Source: Arthrobacter sp. (lineage in GTDB: Bacteria; Actinomycetota; Actinomycetes; Actinomycetales; Micrococcaceae). Taken from it: DNA of 40,166 bases. The translations under genes and the position numbers were made by a program. This document shows, piece by piece, positions 34,745 to 40,166 of the stretch. The notes beneath the pieces are model-generated. The model was not told the origin of the DNA, ran no database searches, and was given only the letters and a program-made list of their open reading frames with translations. The stretch lies in NCBI GenBank assembly GCA_029257465.1, contig JARIBG010000147.1, positions 1-40,166 on the forward strand, in the 5' to 3' direction. Numbering within the stretch: position 1 is the stretch's first letter; the number at the start of each line of letters is the position of its first letter.

Positions 34745-34750
34745 TACCCT
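34745..34750 (+). promoter_or_regulatory. Leaderless -10 element TACCCT for lipB-lipA
   Basis: TACCCT, then 6 bases, then ATG 34757. It is identical in hexamer and spacing to the GNAT/CoA-synthetase promoter. No Shine-Dalgarno sequence precedes lipB. Confidence 0.55.
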
Positions 34751-34756
34751 TGCTCT

Positions 34757-35458
34757 ATGACTCTTGTTCTGTCACGCGTCGGTCTGGCACCGGACTACAT
34801 CGAGTACACGCAGGGCCTGGCGATGCAGACCTCGCTCCACGCCCGAGTCGTCGCCCACGAAGAGCCCAGCACCGTCCTCCTGCTCGAACATACCCCCGTC
34901 TACACGGCGGGCAAGCGCACTGAGGAGCACGAGCGGCCCGTCGACGGGACCCCGGTGGTGCCGGTGGACCGCGGTGGCAAGCTCACCTGGCACGGTCCGG
35001 GGCAGCTCGTGGGGTATCCGATCCTCGCGCTCCGCGAACCGACGCGGGTCGCCGAGTACGTCCAGGTCCTGGAGGACGTCATCATCAGGGCGCTGCGCCA
35101 CTTCGACCTGGAGGGCAGGAGGATCGAGGGTAGGTCCGGGGTGTGGCTGTCAGCTGCTGCCGGCGCACCTGAGCGCAAGATCGCCGCCATCGGCGTCAGG
35201 GTGAAGAACCGCGTCACCCTGCACGGTTTCGCCCTCAACTGCAGCAACGACCTCGCCCCGTTCGGGCAGATCGTGCCCTGCGGAATCTCCGATGCCGGCG
35301 TGACCTCCATCTCCGCCGAGATCGGGCGCATCGTCGCACCCTCGGACGTCGTCCCCCTCGTCGAGGCCGCGCTGCGGGAGCAGGCCGCGGCGCTCGTGCG
35401 CGCGGACGGGCCCGCGCTCCGCCATGTCACCACAACCCCAGAAGGAGCTCTACTGTGA
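34757..35458 (+). CDS. lipB: Octanoyl-[ACP]:protein N-octanoyltransferase
   Basis: 233 residues. It moves octanoyl groups from acyl carrier protein to lipoyl domains, the first step of lipoate assembly. [20 protein letters not shown] (71-90) is the substrate-binding signature. The catalytic pair is Lys141 ([10 protein letters not shown]) and Cys175 ([14 protein letters not shown]). [11 protein letters not shown] is also typical. Upstream TTG codons in the frame are passed over for ATG 34757 because of the TACCCT-N6 box. Its stop overlaps the lipA start by four bases (GTGA), with GAAGGAG inside the lipB end serving lipA. The target is the E2 encoded 3 kb upstream. Confidence 0.94.
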   Translation: MTLVLSRVGLAPDYIEYTQGLAMQTSLHARVVAHEEPSTVLLLEHTPVYTAGKRTEEHERPVDGTPVVPVDRGGKLTWHGPGQLVGYPILALREPTRVAEYVQVLEDVIIRALRHFDLEGRRIEGRSGVWLSAAAGAPERKIAAIGVRVKNRVTLHGFALNCSNDLAPFGQIVPCGISDAGVTSISAEIGRIVAPSDVVPLVEAALREQAAALVRADGPALRHVTTTPEGALL

Positions 35459-36456
35459 GCCTTGCACCCGAGGGCCGCCGTCTGCTGCGCGTCGAAGCAC
35501 GTAACGCCCAGACGCCCGTCGAACGCAAACCGGACTGGATGAAGGCGAAGGTCAACATCGGGTCCGAGTTCATCGCGATGAAGAACCTCGTGAAGAAGGA
35601 AGGACTGCACACCGTCTGCGAGGAAGCAGGGTGCCCGAACATCTTCGAGTGCTGGGAGGACCGGGAAGCCACCTTCCTGATCGGCGGTTCCGAGTGCACC
35701 AGACGGTGCGACTTCTGCCAGATCGACACGGGCAAGCCACAACCGCTGGACCGCAGCGAACCCTTCAAGGTGGCCCAGTCCGTGCAATCCATGAACCTGC
35801 GCTACGCCACCGTCACCGGCGTCGCCCGCGACGACCTCCCCGACGAGGGCGTCTGGCTCTACGCGGAGACGATCCGGCAGATCCACAGCATGAACCCCGG
35901 CACCGGCGTCGAGATCCTGATCCCCGACTTCTCCGGCCGCCCCGAGCACATCGCGGCGATCTGCGACACGGCGCCCGAGGTGTTCGCGCACAACGTGGAG
36001 ACCGTCCCGCGCATCTTCAAGCGAATCCGTCCGGCGTTCCGCTACGAGCGCTCCCTCGACGTGATCACGCAGGGCCGCGACCTCGGCATGGTGACGAAGT
36101 CGAATCTCATCCTCGGGATGGGTGAGACCCGTGATGAGATCTCCGCGGCCCTGAGCGATCTCCACGCTGCCGGATGCGATCTCATCACGATCACCCAGTA
36201 CCTGCGGCCGAGCGAGCGCCATCTGCCGGTCGACCGCTGGGTGAAACCGGATGAGTTCGTCGAGCTCAGCCAGGAAGCCGAGGAGATCGGTTTCCTGGGT
36301 GTGATGAGCGGACCCCTCGTGCGTTCGTCGTACCGGGCCGGACGCCTCTGGGCACGGGCCATGCGCCGGAAGGGTCTGGCCCTCCCGCCGGACCTGGCCC
36401 ATCTGGACGACTCCGGAACGGCTGTCCAGGAGGCGTCCTCCCTGCTGGCCGGTTGA
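35455..36456 (+). CDS. lipA: Lipoyl synthase (radical SAM)
   Basis: 333 residues. It inserts two sulfurs into protein-bound octanoyl chains. Both [4Fe-4S] sites are complete: the auxiliary cluster at Cys55, Cys60 and Cys66 ([12 protein letters not shown]) and the radical-SAM cluster at Cys81, Cys85 and Cys88 (CTRRCDFC). The C-terminal RSSY motif, whose Ser ligates the auxiliary cluster, is in [11 protein letters not shown]. Other family blocks are [29 protein letters not shown] and [12 protein letters not shown]. Start GTG 35455 overlaps the lipB stop, with GAAGGAG (35441-35447) at 7 bases. Co-expressed with lipB. Confidence 0.95.
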   Translation: MSLAPEGRRLLRVEARNAQTPVERKPDWMKAKVNIGSEFIAMKNLVKKEGLHTVCEEAGCPNIFECWEDREATFLIGGSECTRRCDFCQIDTGKPQPLDRSEPFKVAQSVQSMNLRYATVTGVARDDLPDEGVWLYAETIRQIHSMNPGTGVEILIPDFSGRPEHIAAICDTAPEVFAHNVETVPRIFKRIRPAFRYERSLDVITQGRDLGMVTKSNLILGMGETRDEISAALSDLHAAGCDLITITQYLRPSERHLPVDRWVKPDEFVELSQEAEEIGFLGVMSGPLVRSSYRAGRLWARAMRRKGLALPPDLAHLDDSGTAVQEASSLLAG

Positions 36457-36515
36457 CCCCGTCGCTGCAGGAGGTCCAGGAGGTGCGGCACAGCCGTACC
36501 TGTTCGGCCATGTCG

Positions 36516-36521
36516 TAGAAT
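36516..36521 (+). promoter_or_regulatory. -10 element TAGAAT for DUF4191
   Basis: TAGAAT lies 9 bases before ATG 36531, predicting a leader of only 2-3 bases. Confidence 0.45.
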
Positions 36522-36530
36522 CGAAGAACT

Positions 36531-37283
36531 ATGTCACACGCGATCGATCCAGCCGGAACACCTCAGCCCAAGCGTCGTCTTTTCTCCCGGAAGCCCAAAC
36601 CCGGAAAGGGACCGAAGAAGCCCGGGCGCACCAAGCAGATCATCGATGTCTTCAAGATGACCCGGCGCAGCGACCCGGGTGTGGTGTGGTTCATGCTGCT
36701 GGCCTTCGTGGGCATCATCGCCCTCGGGCTGCTCATCGGACTGCTCATCGGCAACGTCGTCACCCTGCTGATCATCGCGATCCCGCTGGCCTTCCTGGCT
36801 GCGATCTTCATCCTGTCGAGACGCGCAGAACGGGCGGCGTTCTCGCAGATCGAGGGCAAGCCAGGCGCGGCAGGGGCGGCTCTGAGCGTCCTGCGACGCG
36901 GTTGGATCCTGAAGGAGCAGCCCGTCGCCGTCAATCCGCGGACCCAGGACGCGGTGTTCCGCGTCATAGGGCGTCCGGGTGTCATCCTCGTCTCCGAGGG
37001 TCCTTCCACCAGGGTCAAGCAACTGGTCGACGGCGAGAAGCGCAAGATGACGCGGATCATCCCCAATGTCCCTGTCCACGTGATCGAGTCGGGCCGGGGT
37101 GACCGCCAGGTCTCCCTCGCGAAGGTCCCGAAGACCGTCCAGAAGTTGAAGAAGACCCTGACGAAGCAGGAAGTCCATGCGGTCGACAAGCGACTGACAG
37201 CACTCGGCACGAAGCTGCCCATCCCCAAGGGCGTCGACCCGTTCAAGGCCCGTCCGGACCGGAAGGCCATGCGCGGCCGCTGA
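36531..37283 (+). CDS. DUF4191 family membrane protein
   Basis: 250 residues. A strongly basic N-terminus (RKPKPGKGPKKPGRTKQIIDVFKMTRRSDP) leads into two closely spaced helices (about 50-73 and 76-94). A cytoplasmic domain follows with ERAAFSQIEGKPGAAGAALSVLRRGW, QDAVFRVIGRPGVILVSEG and RIIPNVPVHVIESGRG, ending in a Lys-rich region. This is the DUF4191 pattern. Its function is unknown. It follows lipA with 74 bases between, as Rv2219 does in M. tuberculosis, which suggests a link to lipoate or glutamine synthetase that nobody has shown to my knowledge. Convergent with the RDD gene 4 bases away. Confidence 0.88.
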   Translation: MSHAIDPAGTPQPKRRLFSRKPKPGKGPKKPGRTKQIIDVFKMTRRSDPGVVWFMLLAFVGIIALGLLIGLLIGNVVTLLIIAIPLAFLAAIFILSRRAERAAFSQIEGKPGAAGAALSVLRRGWILKEQPVAVNPRTQDAVFRVIGRPGVILVSEGPSTRVKQLVDGEKRKMTRIIPNVPVHVIESGRGDRQVSLAKVPKTVQKLKKTLTKQEVHAVDKRLTALGTKLPIPKGVDPFKARPDRKAMRGR

Positions 37284-37287
37284 GAGC

Positions 37288-37725
37288 TCAGATGCGGAAC
37301 AGGGCCGTGTTGCGGACGCGATCGTGGAGACCGCGCTGATCGATGTCCGTGACGAACACCGGAATCACCAGGCAGACCAGGACGCTGCGGATCAGAGCAG
37401 TCAGGTACCCGGCAGGTCTGCCGTCGAGGGTCTGGACCTGCATGCGCAGTACCCGGTGGCCGATGCTGTAGCCGAAGAAGCCGATGAACAGGACCTGCTC
37501 CGCCAGGAAGACGGCGAGAGTGACGACCGCGTCGTAGTCGAAGAAGGCTGCGGAGACCAGCGAGCAGATGGCCCAGTCGATCAGGAGCGCGCCTATCCTC
37601 GGCCCGAAGCGTGCAATGGATCCGGGGCCCGACTCCGGCCGCCCCAGTCGCTGACCGGGCCAGTCCTGGTTGCCCGACGGCGGTGGACCGTCCATCCACG
37701 ATCCGATATCACTCCTGTTGACCAC
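37288..37725 (-). CDS. RDD family membrane protein
   Basis: 145 residues. A Pro/Gly-rich N-terminus precedes RFGPRIGALLIDWAICSLVSAAFF, the first RDD helix with its Arg and Asp. Two or three further helices follow (TLAVFLAEQVLFIGFFGYSIGHRVLRMQV, YLTALIRSVLVCLVIPVFV), then the closing DQRGLHDRVRNT. The role is unknown; some RDD proteins have been proposed to be transporters or assembly factors. GTG 37725 is preceded by TAGGCT at 6 bases. It sits between DUF4191 and glnA1 as Rv2219A does in mycobacteria. Confidence 0.88.
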   Translation of the reverse strand: MVNRSDIGSWMDGPPPSGNQDWPGQRLGRPESGPGSIARFGPRIGALLIDWAICSLVSAAFFDYDAVVTLAVFLAEQVLFIGFFGYSIGHRVLRMQVQTLDGRPAGYLTALIRSVLVCLVIPVFVTDIDQRGLHDRVRNTALFRI

Positions 37726-37731
37726 CCCGTC

Positions 37732-37737
37732 AGCCTA
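37732..37737 (-). promoter_or_regulatory. Leaderless -10 element TAGGCT for the RDD gene
   Basis: TAGGCT on the minus strand, 6 bases, then GTG 37725. Confidence 0.5.
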
Positions 37738-37830
37738 CCCGCCGCTGGGCCGGCGGATGAGGAGAGCATCGGGAACGCGCTAGGCTGGGAAACGATTCTG
37801 TCCTGGATCGACGTCATCACGCCGGCGCCG

Positions 37831-37836
37831 TATCGT
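37831..37836 (+). promoter_or_regulatory. Candidate -10 (TATCGT) for glnA
   Basis: TATCGT is 29 bases before ATG 37866. A TAGGCT at 37781-37786 is a second candidate farther upstream. I see no clear binding site for a nitrogen regulator. Confidence 0.3.
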
Positions 37837-37865
37837 TCCCATCCATGCTCAAGGAGCACGCCCAG

Positions 37866-39290
37866 ATGTTCACCAATGCGGACGAGGTCCTCAAGTTCAT
37901 CGCCGACGAGGACATCCGCTTCGTCGACATCCGGTTCACCGATCTTCCGGGGGTGCAGCAGCACTTCAATGTTCCGGCGAAGACGGTCGACGCCGACTTC
38001 TTCATCCATGGCCAGCTGTTCGACGCGTCCTCCATCCGGGGTTTCCAGGGCATTGCCGAGTCGGACATGCAACTCATCCCCGACGTGACGACGGCCTTCG
38101 TGGACCCCTTCCGGATCGAGAAGACGCTTGCGCTGAACTTCTCGATCGTGAATCCGCGCACCGGGGACCCCTACCACCGGGACCCACGCAGCGTCGCCGA
38201 GCGGGCCGAGGCGTACCTGTCCTCGACCGGCATCGCGGATACCGCCTTCTTCGCCTCCGAGGCGGAGTTCTTCATCTTCGACAACGTCCAGTACGAATCG
38301 TCCCCGCAGGGCAGCTTCTACAAGGTCGATTCCATCGAGGCACCGTGGAACAGCGGGCGCGAGGAGGTCGGCGGCAACCTCGGTAACAAGACACCCTTCA
38401 AGGGCGGGTACTTCCCGGTGGCTCCCGTGGACAAGCAGGCCGACCTGCGCGACGCGATCTGCGTGGAGCTGGACCGGGCCGGCCTCGAGGTGGAGCGCTC
38501 CCACCACGAAGTCGGTGGCGCCGGCCAGGCCGAGATCAACTACAGGTTCACCACCATGACCCACGCCGCAGACGACCTGCAGAAGTTCAAGTACATCGTG
38601 AAGAACGTCTCGCAGGCGTGGGGCAAGTCCGCGACGTTCATGCCGAAGCCGGTCTTCAACGACAACGGGTCCGGAATGCACTGCCACCAGTCGCTGTGGA
38701 CCGGCGGCCAGCCGCTTTTCTACGACGAGCGCGGCTACGCCGGCCTGTCCGACACGGCCCGCTGGTACATCGGCGGTCTGCTCAAGCACGCCTCCGCCGT
38801 CCTCGCCTTCACGAACCCGACGGTGAACTCCTACCGACGGCTCGTCAAGGGCTTCGAGGCGCCGATCAACATGGTCTATTCACAGGGCAACCGCTCCGCC
38901 GGCATCCGCATCCCCATCACTGGATCCGACCCCAAGGCCAAGCGCCTCGAGTTCCGGGCACCCGATGCGGCGTCGAACCCCTACCTCGCGTTCGCAGCGC
39001 AGCTCATGGCGGGCCTGGACGGCATCAAGAACCGCATCGAACCCGCCGATCCGATCGACAAGGATCTCTACGAGCTGCCCCCCGAGGAGGCCAAGGACAT
39101 CCAGAAGGCCCCCGCGTCCCTGGACGAGGCACTGGAGGCACTCGAGGCGGACAACGAGTTCCTGCAGGCGGGCGACGTCTTCACGCAGGATCTGATCGAC
39201 ACCTGGATCGAGTACAAGCGCGAGATGGAGATCCTGCCGCTCGCCCTGCGGCCGAACCCGTACGAGTTCGAGCTCTACTACGGCGTGTAG
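37866..39290 (+). CDS. glnA: Glutamine synthetase, type I
   Basis: 474 residues. It makes glutamine from glutamate, ammonia and ATP as a dodecamer. Recognisable blocks are [19 protein letters not shown], the metal-site [64 protein letters not shown] and [25 protein letters not shown] near residue 395-405 carries the Tyr adenylylated by GlnE, so covalent regulation is likely. ATG 37866 follows AAGGAG (37851-37856) with 9 bases of spacing and gives the family N-terminus [15 protein letters not shown] 37845 upstream is less likely. It is the GlnA1 of the lipB-lipA block. An insertion element begins within about 15 bases of the stop codon. Confidence 0.95.
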   Translation: MFTNADEVLKFIADEDIRFVDIRFTDLPGVQQHFNVPAKTVDADFFIHGQLFDASSIRGFQGIAESDMQLIPDVTTAFVDPFRIEKTLALNFSIVNPRTGDPYHRDPRSVAERAEAYLSSTGIADTAFFASEAEFFIFDNVQYESSPQGSFYKVDSIEAPWNSGREEVGGNLGNKTPFKGGYFPVAPVDKQADLRDAICVELDRAGLEVERSHHEVGGAGQAEINYRFTTMTHAADDLQKFKYIVKNVSQAWGKSATFMPKPVFNDNGSGMHCHQSLWTGGQPLFYDERGYAGLSDTARWYIGGLLKHASAVLAFTNPTVNSYRRLVKGFEAPINMVYSQGNRSAGIRIPITGSDPKAKRLEFRAPDAASNPYLAFAAQLMAGLDGIKNRIEPADPIDKDLYELPPEEAKDIQKAPASLDEALEALEADNEFLQAGDVFTQDLIDTWIEYKREMEILPLALRPNPYEFELYYGV

Positions 39291-39380
39291 TCCTCCCACT
39301 GAGTTGTGCCCCGCATAGTGGTGTAGCGCGGTTGCCGGGTTCATCATCGTGATGGACATAAAGGCGGCCACCGCGTGATC

Positions 39381-39412
39381 CTTCGAGTGATCTCTCACAA
39401 CCAAACTCGAAG
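39381..39412 (+). other. Hairpin ahead of the transposase start
   Basis: CTTCGAGT (39381-39388) is complementary to ACTCGAAG (39405-39412), with a 16-base loop, just before AGAAGG and the transposase ATG. In insertion sequences such hairpins often hide the ribosome site when transcription comes from outside; that role is inferred here. Confidence 0.5.
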
Positions 39413-39423
39413 AAGGACACACG

Positions 39424-40166
39424 ATGACCGCTCCCCATATTCTCGACCCTGCCCGCCTGTTGACTGAAGCCCTCGGCGAAGCGTCCCCTGATCTGATGCG
39501 CAACTTGCTGCAGACCATGATCAACGCCCTGCTCTCTGCGGACGCCGACGCCGTGGCCGGTGCCGAGTGGGGCAAGCCCAACCCTGACCGGACCGCCCAG
39601 CGCAACGGCTACCGGCACCGCGACCTGGACACCCGCATCGGCACCATCGACGTGGCGATTCCTAAGCTGCGGCAGGGCACCTACTTCCCGGAATGGCTCC
39701 TCGAGCGCCGCAAACGGGCAGAGACCGCGCTGATCACCGTGATCGCGGACTGTTACCTCGCCGGCGTTTCGACCCGTCGGATGGACAAGCTCGTGAAGAC
39801 CCTCGGGGTCCACTCGTTGTCGAAGTCGCAGGTCTCCCGCATGGCTGCGGAGCTCGATGAGCAGGTCGATCAGTTCCGCCACCGACCCCTCACCGATGCT
39901 GGCCCGTTCACGTTCGTCGCCGCCGATGCTCTCACGATGAAGGTCCGCGAAGGCGGTCGGGTCATCAACGCGGTCGTCATGGTCGCCACCGGCGTCAACG
40001 CCGATGGGCGCCGGGAGGTTCTCGGCCTGCGCGTCGCGACGTCGGAAACAGGCGCGGCATGGAACACGTTCTTCGCCGATCTCTTCGCCCGCGGCCTCAC
40101 CGGTGTCCGCCTGGTCACCTCCGACGCCCATAGGGGACTGGTCGAAGCGATCGCCGCGAACCTGCC
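39424..40166 (+). CDS. IS256-family transposase, C-terminus beyond the window
   Basis: 247 codons remain before the window ends; family members are about 400-430 residues. Family features are the N-terminal NLLQTMINALLSADADAVAGAEWG, QRNGYRHRDLDTRIGTIDVAIPKLRQGTYFPEWLLERRKR, and YLAGVSTRRMDKLVKTLGV with SLSKSQVSRM. The first catalytic Asp is in FVAADALTMKVREGGRV and the second in VRLVTSDAHRGLVEAI; the Glu of the DDE triad would lie past the end. ATG 39424 follows AGAAGG (39411-39416). Codon use includes more A/T-ending choices at the start than its neighbours, as expected for a mobile gene. Confidence 0.92.
   Translation, partial: MTAPHILDPARLLTEALGEASPDLMRNLLQTMINALLSADADAVAGAEWGKPNPDRTAQRNGYRHRDLDTRIGTIDVAIPKLRQGTYFPEWLLERRKRAETALITVIADCYLAGVSTRRMDKLVKTLGVHSLSKSQVSRMAAELDEQVDQFRHRPLTDAGPFTFVAADALTMKVREGGRVINAVVMVATGVNADGRREVLGLRVATSETGAAWNTFFADLFARGLTGVRLVTSDAHRGLVEAIAANL

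Larger units (their letters stand above)
39301..40166 (+). mobile_element. IS256-family insertion sequence, left part only
   Basis: The sequence after the glnA stop changes to an insertion-element left end followed by a transposase gene that runs off the window. The exact left boundary is uncertain: I place it near 39301 (GAGTTGTGCCCCGCATAG) because glnA ends at 39290, but the terminal repeat cannot be confirmed without the right end. The stretch CCGCGTGATCCTTCGAG (39371-39387) resembles IS1081-type leaders from memory. Confidence 0.7.

Overview
The window reads as chromosome of a high-GC actinomycete. Gene content and order (SepH, two DUF4193/DUF3093-type actinobacterial proteins, a HrdB/SigA sigma factor with an alanine/lysine-rich N-terminus, the dlaT/sucB-lipB-lipA-DUF4191-RDD-glnA block, a separate topoisomerase IV beside sigA) point to Micrococcales, most likely Micrococcaceae (Arthrobacter-like). 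The genus is an inference. Coding density is very high: no intergenic gap reaches 300 bases, and no tRNA, rRNA or CRISPR array was seen.

Layout. (1) Positions 1-90 are low-GC sequence unlike the rest; they break a KimA-like potassium permease gene running leftward. (2) 884-2232: two overlapping TrkA/RCK regulators. (3) 2246-4855, minus: dut, DUF3710, an OB-fold protein and DUF3159 in one tight operon, followed by DUF3093, DUF4193 and sepH. This part follows the order of M. tuberculosis Rv2690c-Rv2699c as I remember it. (4) 7450-12862, minus: a GNAT/acyl-CoA-synthetase fusion, DUF5998, an alkaline-phosphatase-superfamily enzyme and thymidine kinase. (5) 13019-20401: topoisomerase IV subunits parC (+) and parE (-) enclosing a double GNAT acetyltransferase and a BlaI/M56 protease pair. 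(6) 20639-22208: a small zinc-ribbon protein and the principal sigma factor, sharing a strong two-way terminator. (7) 22466-26383, minus: DUF4192, an MFS transporter and a PAC2 protein. (8) 26651-39290: leucyl aminopeptidase, dihydrolipoamide dehydrogenase, a two-lipoyl-domain E2, an SDR39U1 epimerase, an unusual Ser/Thr kinase, lipB-lipA, DUF4191, RDD and glnA. Except for lpdA and the kinase this follows Rv2213-Rv2220. (9) From about 39301 to the window end lies a truncated IS256-family element just after the glnA stop codon.

How the genes fit together. lpdA, the E2 gene, lipB and lipA make and use protein-bound lipoate for 2-oxoacid dehydrogenase complexes. parC/parE, dut, tdk and sigA are housekeeping. 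The KimA-like/TrkA cluster is a potassium-uptake locus whose transporter gene is cut at the left edge. Because unrelated mobile or foreign sequence bounds both edges, the window looks like one assembly contig ending in repeats.

Most content is ordinary core genome. The points I find most worth checking are non-coding: a GGAAT-N18-GTT promoter in front of sigA, two mutually exclusive hairpins in the E2 leader, and a recurring TAnnnT-N6-start arrangement showing many leaderless genes. Also notable are a kinase with a degenerate catalytic loop and a large insertion, and several small in-gene or intergenic tandem repeats.
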